Of a DNA stretch of 14,245 nt, positions 6,452-13,402 are shown in pieces. The notes under the pieces were generated by a model, which was not told the origin of the DNA, did no database searches, and was given only the letters and a program-made list of their open reading frames with translations. The position numbers and the translations under genes were made by a program. The DNA comes from an uncultured Beijerinckiaceae bacterium (GTDB lineage Bacteria; Pseudomonadota; Alphaproteobacteria; Rhizobiales; Beijerinckiaceae). The DNA lies in NCBI GenBank assembly GCA_937863205.1, contig CALMGA010000168.1, forward strand, positions 1 through 14,245. Reading direction: 5' to 3'. Each line of letters begins with the position of its first letter. Position 1 is the stretch's first letter.

Positions 6452-7090
6452 GTGATCCTAGTTCTCCACGGCAAAGAAAAAGAAGCCCGTCGTGACCTGA
6501 TGGATGCGATTTTTCGCCTCCGCTACGAACACTTCGTCGTACGGCGGAAGTGGTCTCTACCATCTCGCGATGGTTGCGACATCGATCAGTACGACACAAT
6601 CGATGCCGCCTACCTGATCGCTCTCGATGAAATAGGCGGCCACATTCAGGGCTATGCCCGCCTGAACCCGACGCCGCAGTCTTCCCTGCTCGCTGATCTT
6701 TTCCCGCACCTGATCGAGACCGGCGAAGCACCTCGTGGGCCGACGCTGTACGAGGGCACGCGCTTCGCGTTGTGCTCGGACCTGCGGCGGCAGGACATCG
6801 CCAAGCATGTCAGGTCGGAGATCTGCGTCGCGGCGGCTGAATGGGTGCTCGCGCAGGGCGGGCGCCAGATCCAGACGGTGGTCGACTTCAGCGCATTCCA
6901 GACCTTCGTCGCGATGACGATGCACACCCGCCCGCTCGGTCTTCCTCACGACTACGGCGGTGGCCCCCGCGTCCAGGGCGGAGGGCGCTGCATAGCGTTC
7001 CGATGGGACCTGACGCCGGCCCTGCTCGACGATCTGCGGGCCCACGCCGGCCGTGACCGATCCACCGCATCACTCGCAACCGTCCATTGA
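6452..7090 (+). CDS. LuxI-family acyl-homoserine-lactone synthase
   Basis: A 212-residue enzyme that would couple an acyl group (from acyl-ACP or acyl-CoA) to S-adenosylmethionine and release an N-acyl-homoserine lactone signal in the cytoplasm. The conserved set matches the family's numbering: Arg24, Phe28, Trp34, Asp45 and Asp48 in GCDIDQYD, Arg70 in YARLNPT, and Glu101 and Arg104 in YEGTRFAL. Position 43, usually Glu, is Asp here, a conservative change. The GTG start is preceded by AGAAGGGG. It is followed after 18 bases by the PhyH-type gene on the same strand, so the signal synthase and the enzymes are likely one transcript. The acyl substrate cannot be read from the sequence. Confidence 0.94.
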   Translation: MILVLHGKEKEARRDLMDAIFRLRYEHFVVRRKWSLPSRDGCDIDQYDTIDAAYLIALDEIGGHIQGYARLNPTPQSSLLADLFPHLIETGEAPRGPTLYEGTRFALCSDLRRQDIAKHVRSEICVAAAEWVLAQGGRQIQTVVDFSAFQTFVAMTMHTRPLGLPHDYGGGPRVQGGGRCIAFRWDLTPALLDDLRAHAGRDRSTASLATVH

Positions 7091-7108
7091 CCTTTCAGGG
7101 AGGCAGAC

Positions 7109-8074
7109 ATGCATAAGCTCACCCGCTCCATCACGCCCGACGAGATCGCGTCCTTTCATCTCAACGGCGTCGTCCTGCTGCGCGGCGTTCTGGACCTGCG
7201 AACGGTGAACGAGTTGCGCCGTCATATCGACGATGCCACGGACTCGCTGCATGAGAGCCCAGCCGGTTACGACCTGAACGCGGTCAGGCAGGCTTACGAG
7301 GCGAGGGATCGCGACTTCCTCGACAAGGAAAGCGACCGACAGCATGACGTCGCCGGGATCTGCGATTACATCAGGGCCAGCGGCGAGCCGCTTCTCCTGG
7401 AGCAGGCAGCCGAGCGCAACGGCCGCTTCATGATCGACACGGCAATTGGGGAGCGGATCTCCGGGTTCAAGACGTTCAGCCTTCGAGGTGCCTTGCCGGA
7501 GATCGCGGGGGTGTTGCTCGCGTCTGCCAAGGTGAACTTCCTCGGCGATCAGATCTTCGTCAAGGAACCGGGCTCGCGCGAGAAGACCGCCTATCACCAG
7601 GACGCGTCCTACTTCGAAGTCGAAGGCGACCAGTGCTGCGTGATGTGGGTTCCCGTCGATCCGGTCACGGCCAAGAACGGGGCCATGACCTACGTGCGGG
7701 GATCGCACAAGGGTGATCTCTATGCCGCCAACGTGTTCATCAGCCGTACGCGGATGCCCGGCGCTGAAGGTGACCTTCTGCCGGACATCGAGGCGCACTC
7801 TGAACACTACGACGTCGTCAGCTTCGACGTGGAGCCGGGCGACATCCTCGTGCACAACTACAAGACGATCCACGGCGCCGGCGGCAACACCAGTCGCTAT
7901 CAGCCTCGCCGCGCGGCAAGCCTGCGCTACTGCGGCGACGATATCCGGTTCCGCACGCGTCCCGGCGCGCCTCAGCAGTTTCACCACAAGACCCGCCTCG
8001 CGGATGGTGAACCGCTGGCCGGCCCTGATTTCCCGGTGGTCTGGGAACGTCCTGGAGCGAAGCAGGCAGCCTGA
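7109..8074 (+). CDS. Phytanoyl-CoA dioxygenase (PhyH)-family enzyme
   Basis: A 321-residue Fe(II)/2-oxoglutarate-dependent oxygenase of the PhyH superfamily. These enzymes hydroxylate or otherwise oxidise varied small molecules, not only phytanoyl-CoA. The iron ligands are visible as His163-x-Asp165 in TAYHQDASY and His255 in KTIHGAGGN. Arginines at 267-268 in QPRRAAS can hold 2-oxoglutarate. The N-terminus (TPDEIASFHLNGVVLLRGVL) is the usual opening of the family. GGGAGG lies just before the ATG, 18 bases after luxI. Being downstream of luxI and upstream of a radical SAM gene suggests a signal-controlled tailoring step. It might act on the signal itself, a free metabolite or a peptide; the substrate is unknown. 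Confidence 0.9.
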   Translation: MHKLTRSITPDEIASFHLNGVVLLRGVLDLRTVNELRRHIDDATDSLHESPAGYDLNAVRQAYEARDRDFLDKESDRQHDVAGICDYIRASGEPLLLEQAAERNGRFMIDTAIGERISGFKTFSLRGALPEIAGVLLASAKVNFLGDQIFVKEPGSREKTAYHQDASYFEVEGDQCCVMWVPVDPVTAKNGAMTYVRGSHKGDLYAANVFISRTRMPGAEGDLLPDIEAHSEHYDVVSFDVEPGDILVHNYKTIHGAGGNTSRYQPRRAASLRYCGDDIRFRTRPGAPQQFHHKTRLADGEPLAGPDFPVVWERPGAKQAA

Positions 8075-8123
8075 ACTTGGCGCACTTTCGCTTCGGCACT
8101 CCAACGCCAAAGAATATGTGCAC

Positions 8124-8309
8124 ATGCCCATGCAACGTCACGACGAATTGCCAGTAGCGAGCGCGGACGAGGTAAGGGAGTACTTGTTCGACATGCTCGA
8201 ACAGCTCGCGCGCCTCGCCAAGAACTTCGGTGAGCACAACATCGCGGCCGTGCTCAGAGCTGTCGTCGAAGACAGGACCGCTGTGCCCCGCAGCGATCGA
8301 AGGAACTAG
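8124..8309 (+). CDS. Small helical protein between PhyH and radical SAM genes
   Basis: About 61 residues (MPMQRHDELPVASADEVREY ..., ending AVPRSDRRN), with a central pair of amphipathic helices (about 14-46: YLFDMLEQLARLAKNFG, then NIAAVLRAVV). It has no cysteine, no signal peptide and no leader-core look, so it is not an obvious substrate peptide. Its ribosome site is weak. ATG codons at 8124 and 8130 are both possible, and a GTG at 8118 too. It lies 49 bases after the PhyH gene and 119 before the radical SAM gene, on the same strand. It may be a partner protein of one of the enzymes. Such short helical proteins are common in alphaproteobacteria, so it may also be incidental. Confidence 0.55.
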   Translation: MPMQRHDELPVASADEVREYLFDMLEQLARLAKNFGEHNIAAVLRAVVEDRTAVPRSDRRN

Positions 8310-8366
8310 CCGCCTCACGACGGAATCGGGCGGCACCGGCAATACCAGCAGATGCTCAAGCTACAG

Positions 8367-8390
8367 CGCCGGCGCGTGACACCGCCGGCG
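8367..8390 (+). other. GC-rich hairpin before the radical SAM gene
   Basis: CGCCGGCG at 8367-8374 and again at 8383-8390 (a self-complementary word) form an 8-bp stem with the 8-base loop CGTGACAC. It ends 38 bases before the ATG at 8429. There is no T tract, so it is not a standard terminator; it might reduce or protect the transcript between the small gene and the radical SAM gene. Confidence 0.4.
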
Positions 8391-8428
8391 AACGATCGGC
8401 CTTTGCCAAACGCGAGAGGTGGTCAGCC

Positions 8429-9499
8429 ATGAACATGCACGTACCGGTCAGCAGCGACGAAGCGTTCTGGAGCGCGCTGAGGCGGACTGTCTTCCCGCTG
8501 CGTCCGTCGCAGTACGACATGACCTCGACCTGCAATCTGACCTGTGAAGGCTGCCTCTACTTCTCGGGCGACGATTACAGCGGACGCATCGATGTCAGGG
8601 ACCGGTCTCAAATCGACGCCTTCTTCGCCTCCGAGGCGGCGCGGGGCATCCGGTTCGGCTATTTCGGCGGTGCCGAGCCGTCGCTCGTCATGCCGAAGCT
8701 CATCACCGCAGCCGCTCACATCCCTTACGGGACCGTGTTCACCAACGGCATCAAGCGCATCAGTGCCGAGATCCCCTACCGCGTCCACGTTTCGCTCTGG
8801 GGCCTGCCCGCCCGCAGCCGTGAACTGCGCGGTGCGGACATCCTGTGCAAGCAGATCGCGAACTACAAGGGTGACCGGCGTGCGGTCTTCGTCGTCACGG
8901 TCACGTCCAAGAACATCGATGAGATCGAGCCGCTTGCCGAGATCTGCGCCGGAGAGGGCATTGCCCTGAGCTTCAACCATTACAGCCCGACCACCAAGTA
9001 CATCGACTTCATCGAGCAGAAGGCAGCGGGCGACGAGTACCACCATTCCCACGCCGCCGCCGATGACCTGCGCTTGTCCGCAGACGACCTGGCGCGCTCG
9101 CGCGATACGATCACGGCGCTCATGAAGAAGCATGGCCGGATGATCATCTATGACGACCATGTCAATCGGCGCGTCCACGATCCAGTCGGCATGCACCCGA
9201 TTCTGGACGCCTCGGGAGTTGCGCAGGACTGCGCCGTTCGGTTGACCAACTCGCTGCGGCACTTCAATACTGATCTGTCGTCGAGCACGGCCAAGTGCTG
9301 CTCCCCCAATATGGATTGCGCGGGTTGCAGGCTTTACGCGCACAGCTTCGCGACCCTCCTCTCGCGCGGTACGCGGCAGATGCGTGATCCCGAACAAAGG
9401 GCGCGAACGATCAAGCTCTGGCGGCTCTGGTGCGCGCTGTTTCTGAACCATGAGGCACTACAGGACTGGCACCCGGAAGGTGCGGCCAGGGGCGAATGA
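8429..9499 (+). CDS. Radical SAM enzyme with C-terminal cysteine cluster
   Basis: A 356-residue radical S-adenosylmethionine enzyme. The [4Fe-4S]-binding motif is Cys35-x3-Cys39-x2-Cys42 in STCNLTCEGCLYF, followed by GGAEPS (80-85), the SAM amino-group motif in modified form. The TIM-barrel part runs to about 240. The C-terminal part has Cys268, Cys290, Cys291, Cys297 and Cys300 (AKCCSPNMDCAGCRLY), an arrangement like auxiliary Fe-S cluster domains of the SPASM/twitch type, often found in peptide-modifying members. GAGAGGTGG precedes the ATG. It closes the luxI-PhyH run. I cannot name its reaction; HpnH-like small-molecule chemistry or peptide modification are both possible. No precursor peptide is evident beside it. 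Confidence 0.9.
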   Translation: MNMHVPVSSDEAFWSALRRTVFPLRPSQYDMTSTCNLTCEGCLYFSGDDYSGRIDVRDRSQIDAFFASEAARGIRFGYFGGAEPSLVMPKLITAAAHIPYGTVFTNGIKRISAEIPYRVHVSLWGLPARSRELRGADILCKQIANYKGDRRAVFVVTVTSKNIDEIEPLAEICAGEGIALSFNHYSPTTKYIDFIEQKAAGDEYHHSHAAADDLRLSADDLARSRDTITALMKKHGRMIIYDDHVNRRVHDPVGMHPILDASGVAQDCAVRLTNSLRHFNTDLSSSTAKCCSPNMDCAGCRLYAHSFATLLSRGTRQMRDPEQRARTIKLWRLWCALFLNHEALQDWHPEGAARGE

Positions 9500-9515
9500 T
9501 GTCCGCGCACAGGTG

Positions 9516-10007
9516 CTACGGGGCGATGTAGCGGCGAACCGCTCCGATCCAGTCATCCGCAATGTCCCGCTGCTCCTGCCGCAGCACCTGAGCGGCCTCG
9601 CTCGGCAGCAGCGTCCGGTAGGCGACGCAGGCGCGGCGCTGCATCTCGACCTCCAGCACGTCCTTGAGGTGGTAGTCCGGCGCTGGCTGTGGCCACAGGT
9701 TCGCGGCCGCGTTGGTGCCGCCGATCGCCAGCGGAACGAGGTGGTCCAGCTCGTAGTCATCGGTCGTGACCGCCGGCATGTTGTAATCGTGCAGCACCTT
9801 GGCGCGTGTCGCGGCCGTGACCCGGCGCCGGCTCCTGGTGGTGCCGTTGCAGATGTCGGACAGGGTGATCTTTGGATCGATGGCGCCGGGCGTCACGAAC
9901 GGGTTGGGCAGGATCGCACCTGCCGGCACCGACGTCACGGCACGGCCCGCCACTCCTTCAGCCTCGCCCACAGCCGCTCCACCCTGTTGCGGTTGCTGTA
10001 AATCCAC
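9516..10007 (-). CDS. HNH-nuclease-like gene with 5' end replaced by IS sequence
   Basis: The open frame gives 163 residues. From about residue 24 (VTSVPAGAILPNPFVTPG) it matches a family of small HNH-type proteins, normally with an N-terminal signal peptide. The nuclease core is DYELDHLVPLAIGGTNAAAN, with Asp88-His89 and Asn103, and a further His113 in the third element. These would bind a metal and cut nucleic acid. The first 20 or so residues are the antisense-offset reading of the transposase gene end and are not native, so signal peptide and promoter are lost. It converges with the radical SAM gene (stops 16 bases apart). Likely inactive or not expressed, although the core looks intact. 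Family assignment is from motif memory. Confidence 0.7.
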   Translation of the reverse strand: MDLQQPQQGGAAVGEAEGVAGRAVTSVPAGAILPNPFVTPGAIDPKITLSDICNGTTRSRRRVTAATRAKVLHDYNMPAVTTDDYELDHLVPLAIGGTNAAANLWPQPAPDYHLKDVLEVEMQRRACVAYRTLLPSEAAQVLRQEQRDIADDWIGAVRRYIAP

Positions 10008-10633
10008 GCCGGGCAGGCAACCGGCGCCTCATCCCGCCGCGGCGGGATAACGGGCCTGCTGCCCATGTCCCAGATGTGCTCGCGGAACTGGTGGCCGGTG
10101 TAGCCGCGGTCCGCCACCACCCAGCGCGGCACGCCGGGCAAGGCGGCCAGCAGCGGCACGGCATGGGGCAGTTCGTGCGCCTGACCCGGCGCCAAGCGGA
10201 ACGCCACGGCACGGCCGGCACCGTCCGCGATCACGCAGGCCTTGGTTCCATAGCCGCCACGTGAGCGGCCAAGCGCTTCGCGGCGGTCTCGCTCCTTTGG
10301 AGATCCCCCTTTCGCCTGGCACCCGCAGCCTTCTGGTGGGCGCGGAAGTTGGTGCCGTCGAGGAACACCATCCCGAGTTGTACGCCGCGCTCCTGCACCA
10401 GGGCGAGCAGCCGCTCCCAGGCGCCATGGCGTGCCCACCTGATAAACACCTGCGCCGCACGCCACCACGGCCCGAGCTCGGCCGGGATGGCCCGCCACTT
10501 GGCCCCGTCCGTTCCCATGCCGCCACAAGATGGCCGACACGGTGCGGCGCAGGTCCTGCGGCGCCGTTTTGCCCTTCGGACGGCATGCCTCCACCAGCGG
10601 CGCCAACTCCGCCCATTGCGCGTCCGACAGCAT
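9935..10633 (-). pseudogene. Truncated, frameshifted IS5-family (IS427-type) transposase
   Basis: The start is the ATG at 10633, preceded by GGGAGG. It reads MLSDAQWAELAPLVEACRPK up to about ILWRHGNG, then moves to another frame (AKWRAIPAELGPWWRAAQVF, FLDGTNFRAHQKA), and then returns to the first (DRREALGRSRGGYGTKACV, RWVVADRGYTGHQFREH, RNRVERLWARLKEWRA). The first shift is explained by a 4-bp tandem duplication (CCGTCCGT at 10505-10512). The second, at a GAAAGGGGG run (10305-10312), is probably the normal programmed -1 site of this group. DDE acidic residues are present in FLDGTN, VVADRGY and the RNRVERLWARLKE region. The last 30 or so residues usual for the family are missing at the junction with the HNH gene. 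Not functional. Confidence 0.85.
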
Positions 10634-10752
10634 CACGCCTCCCTTCCAAAGGCAGGCACAACGCCAGCACGCCACATCCGTTCAAGCGACAACACTCGCT
10701 AATCAACGCATTGCGGTTTTTAGTCAACGCCCTTTATGTGATAGCAACACCC
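9943..10752 (-). mobile_element. Remnant of an IS5-family insertion sequence
   Basis: The transposase remnant with its upstream non-coding end. The probable right terminus is GGGTGTTGCTATCAC (minus strand, from 10752), with TAA at 10753-10755 fitting the 3-base target preferred by many IS5 elements. The matching left inverted repeat is absent: sequence goes straight from transposase codons (KEWRA) into the HNH gene near 9940-9945. A deletion therefore removed the left end of the IS together with the 5' end of the HNH gene. The right boundary is an estimate. Confidence 0.65.
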
Positions 10753-10812
10753 TAACCCGCCATTGGAGGCTGTCTTGCAACCAAAACCCAAGAAGCCTGC
10801 CACTCTCGAAGA

Positions 10813-12021
10813 ATGGGCGATCCTCGGATTCGAAATTCAGCTCTCTTTGATGGCGCGCCGATCGATGAGGAGGACCTGTTCGCCGGTCGATCTACCGAGG
10901 TGAAACGACTTCTCGATGCTGTTTTTTCGCGCTCAAAACATGTCGTGCTGTTCGGTGAACGAGGAGTAGGGAAAACCTCTCTGACAAATGTATTTTGGAA
11001 GCGCTTCAACTCGAATTTGCGCAGTTTTATCGTTGCTCGTGTGCAAGCCGGTCCTCACGATAACTTTTCTTCTCTTTGGGTAAGAGCTTTGGAAGAACTT
11101 AAAGCTTCTGGAATTGCACAAGGCAAATCGGAGTACGTGAACTTCAACACCGATTTTGAGGGCGTAACGCCTACTATAGTTCGTCGAGAACTGCAAAGGA
11201 TTGGTCCAAATGCGCTACCGATCGTAATCGTAGATGAGTACAATGAGGTAATCAACGAAGATGCAAAGGTTTTGACCGCAAACTTAATTAAAGAATTTTA
11301 TGATTTCAGCGTCACGACGACAATTATTGTCGTTGGCGTAGCGGATAATATAATTGATCTTCTCGGCGATCATCCCTCGGCAGCTCGCGCGTTGATCCAA
11401 ATCCCCCTGTGTAGGATGTCTAATGCCGAACTCAAGGAGATAATTCAGAAAAGAGCCAATAGGACGGTAATGTCATTCTCCGGCGACGCCGTATGGACAA
11501 TCATTACGCTCTCACGAGGACTTCCATACTTTACTCAGAATTTATCAAAACATGCGGCTTTGCACGCTATTGATGACCGACGCATCAATGTTACCAATGA
11601 TGATGTTGAGTCTTCAATGAGTAGGTTTATTCAAGACTCTGAAGCTATATTCAAGAATGCTTATCGCGACGCGACACGCAGCAACCAAGAAAACTTCTTT
11701 CAGCAGTCCTTGCTTGCTTGCGCACTAGCAAAGACTGATGCCGAAGGTTTCTTCACTGCCAATGATCTGGTGGAGCCGTATAGTGCTATCATGAAAGAGA
11801 AGAAACGTATAGCTCATTTTGAGAAACATCTAAAGCGGTTTTCGACAGCTGACGGCGGCAATATACTCATCAAACGGGGAGGAGATAAACAGCAAACATT
11901 CAGGTTTTCCGATCCAATGATGCAGCCTTACGTTATCATACGCGGTATTGAATCGAAGATGGTAGATGATGCTGCAAAAGCTACTCTTCTTCAGCGCGAA
12001 CAGGGATCTTTTGCCATCTAG
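10813..12021 (+). CDS. AAA-type ATPase of unknown role, lower-GC insertion
   Basis: A 402-residue P-loop ATPase. Walker A is GERGVGKTS (48-56) and Walker B is PIVIVDEYNE (Asp141-Glu142). A sensor-like strand TTTIIVVGVADN follows near 170-180, and the C-terminal third is helical, like a lid plus winged-helix region. The overall form recalls Orc1/Cdc6-like or STAND-type ATPases. The opening, EEDLFAGRSTEV before LDAVFSRSKHVVLFG, is typical of such prokaryotic ATP-binding proteins. Third codon positions are markedly richer in A/T than in the neighbours, which suggests separate transfer. No partner gene (nuclease, transposition or defence effector) sits beside it, so its function is open. The ribosome site before the ATG is weak (CGAAGA). 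Its 3' end overlaps the antisense small gene. Confidence 0.85.
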   Translation: MGDPRIRNSALFDGAPIDEEDLFAGRSTEVKRLLDAVFSRSKHVVLFGERGVGKTSLTNVFWKRFNSNLRSFIVARVQAGPHDNFSSLWVRALEELKASGIAQGKSEYVNFNTDFEGVTPTIVRRELQRIGPNALPIVIVDEYNEVINEDAKVLTANLIKEFYDFSVTTTIIVVGVADNIIDLLGDHPSAARALIQIPLCRMSNAELKEIIQKRANRTVMSFSGDAVWTIITLSRGLPYFTQNLSKHAALHAIDDRRINVTNDDVESSMSRFIQDSEAIFKNAYRDATRSNQENFFQQSLLACALAKTDAEGFFTANDLVEPYSAIMKEKKRIAHFEKHLKRFSTADGGNILIKRGGDKQQTFRFSDPMMQPYVIIRGIESKMVDDAAKATLLQREQGSFAI

Positions 12022-12237
12022 ATTTAGCTGTTTTTTTTCGATATCGGCACGTCGACCAGGATCTAGCGCCTTAGCTCGCGCCGCGCCACCCTTCTTCCCC
12101 ATCGCGACAGCGGCCGGATCTTTACCATCTTCCACCGGCGCGCCTTCCTCAACCTCGCTCGTGGCGATATGCATCACACGGACGGCGGTGCCGATCACGT
12201 CGGCGGGGCGCTTCTGGCCTTTGGGTCCGGTGGGCAT
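11981..12237 (-). pseudogene. Small basic 'GKKGGAARA' protein gene with a homopolymer frameshift
   Basis: The start ATG overlaps the previous gene's stop (TGATG at 12235-12239). The protein begins MPTGPKGQKRPADVIGTAVR and continues to DPAAVAMGKKGGAARAKAL and GRRADIEKK. This is a short family I know from many alphaproteobacteria, whose members end in a KKAAxxRW-like tail. As written, the frame leaves the pattern after a run of eight A (12031-12038) and runs on to about 11830. With one more A it reads EKKTAKSRWQKIPVRAEEE and stops at 11981-11983, matching the family and giving 85 residues. It is therefore a one-base deletion, a sequencing error or transcript slippage. The family's function is not established; the basic tail suggests nucleic-acid contact. 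Confidence 0.65.
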
Positions 12238-12479
12238 CAAAAAAGCTTTTCCAAAGCGTCGTCCACGATAGTGTCCCCGCTGCTCGTTCGCACACGAAGA
12301 TGCGTGGCGTCCGAAGTCAGATGACCTCCCGCCCATTCAATACCTGCCTGTTTAGCTTCTAGGTCGGTCTTGGCTCGGTAGGCGTATCTGTCCACCATCT
12401 CCAGCTTGCCGTCTTTTAAGAGATACAGGTCGGCGTGAGCAACAGGTGCGTTGGGGTCGGTTTCTGCGCCTTCGGTCAT
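12237..12479 (-). CDS. Small hypothetical protein, first gene of a two-gene operon
   Basis: An 80-residue protein, MTEGAETDPNAPVAHADLYL through LEKLF, with no signal peptide or membrane segment. It looks like a compact alpha/beta protein (DLYLLKDGKLEMVDRYAY, then HLRVRTSSGD). The ATG at 12479 is preceded by AAGGAGGGG, a strong ribosome site. Its TGA overlaps the start of the next gene, so the two are translationally coupled. I do not recognise the family by name. Base composition is GC-rich like the bulk genome and unlike the ATPase gene it converges with. Confidence 0.75.
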   Translation of the reverse strand: MTEGAETDPNAPVAHADLYLLKDGKLEMVDRYAYRAKTDLEAKQAGIEWAGGHLTSDATHLRVRTSSGDTIVDDALEKLF

Positions 12480-12684
12480 AGCCCCTCCTTGCTTTCCCCT
12501 AAGCATGGCACGGACGGAGGCGGGGCGCGAGAACAGCGTCAAGAGCACTAGATTTCAAACTGAGACACTACCACCCCCCGCTTCCGATTATTGTTTTAGC
12601 CAGAGCGTCGAACGGGACAGCCCTTGAAGCTTGCCGGCAGGAATTGCGGGATGTAGCATAGACCGGCCAAAGGTGCTTTCTTTT
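12480..12684. other. Intergenic region
   Basis: About 200 bases between the two minus-strand units. It holds the promoter for the operon at 12479 and the end of the transcript from 13122. No clear intrinsic terminator follows the TAA at 12685. A 23-codon minus-strand frame at 12588-12659 (MLHPAIPAGKLQGLSRSTLW) looks like a fragment of a helix-turn-helix protein but is too short to call a gene. Confidence 0.4.
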
Positions 12685-13122
12685 TTACCTATTATTTATG
12701 TTCTCGTATCTTATGATTTCCTGTCCGAGCGACTCTTTATCAAGTGTTATGCGATATTTACCTTCAATTGAATTTGACCACTTGATATCGTACGTGCAAA
12801 CCACTTTCCCTGAAGCAACGTCATAAGACTCTGCCTTGCCATTTGTCGCATCTAAGACCTCCAAGTTCTCACCTTTCACGGCGGGTACATCGTTGATCCC
12901 GGACATGAGTGCGATAGTATTTTCCTTCTTCTCACAGAACTGCTGCCCCGCAGTTTCCAGATCAGCCTTTCTATTATTATCGGCGGCGTCTTGACCGTAG
13001 GCGGCGTCATAGCACTTTAGGCGCAGATCGTCTTCTTTGAACGATTTGCAATCCTCGGCGAAGACAGGCAGCACTTGATGAAAAGCCGCTGCGAGCAGAA
13101 GAATGCACGTTATGCGCTTCAT
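12685..13122 (-). CDS. Exported protein with a 'RLKCYDAAYG' motif
   Basis: A 145-residue protein with a clear signal peptide: MKR, hydrophobic core ITCILLLAAAFHQVLPV, and likely cleavage after VFA, before EDC. The mature start has Cys25 and Cys37 in a C-x11-C spacing ending in LRLKCYDAAYG. This resembles the 'RLxCYD' opening of several families of small proteobacterial periplasmic proteins. Two more cysteines lie at about 63 and 109, so two disulfides are possible. The start is supported by GGGAG 9-10 bases before the ATG. It is lower in GC than the bulk genome. It stands alone; function is unknown. Confidence 0.8.
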   Translation of the reverse strand: MKRITCILLLAAAFHQVLPVFAEDCKSFKEDDLRLKCYDAAYGQDAADNNRKADLETAGQQFCEKKENTIALMSGINDVPAVKGENLEVLDATNGKAESYDVASGKVVCTYDIKWSNSIEGKYRITLDKESLGQEIIRYENINNR

Positions 13123-13402
13123 CTTAGAACTCTCCCACCTAAGCGAGAAGGTTCTACGCTCACCCCAGCATGATCGGTCAAGTCCCCGGCGGCGGATTCT
13201 ACATCGGTGTCAAACGATCGCCGCGTCCACCGCCCATGGCAAGGGGAGATGCGTAGCGCGAGGTCAACGTCAAGGATGGCTGATCTCAAGCTCAGACAAT
13301 ACCGTGCCTTCCTGCATCTCGACGCTTTACTGCTCACCCACTCGCCTCGGTTGCGCACTAGAAGCGGCTCGTTATCATGAGTTTCAGGCTAGGGGTTCGA
13401 TC
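13123..13402. other. Divergent intergenic region, nothing recognised
   Basis: 280 bases between the divergent genes at 13122 and 13403. It should hold both promoters. Open frames crossing it lack ribosome sites and recognisable motifs. No strong hairpin or repeat was seen. Confidence 0.4.

Noticed and set aside
7070..8131. A 353-codon frame antisense to the PhyH gene.
   Set aside because: The sense strand has complete PhyH motifs; the antisense reading is a composition artefact.
8423..9451. A 342-codon frame antisense to the radical SAM gene.
   Set aside because: Sense-strand Fe-S motifs are unambiguous and the antisense frame has no recognisable features.
12588..12659. A 23-codon minus-strand frame resembling the end of a helix-turn-helix protein.
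   Set aside because: Too short, with no ribosome site and no extension in either direction.
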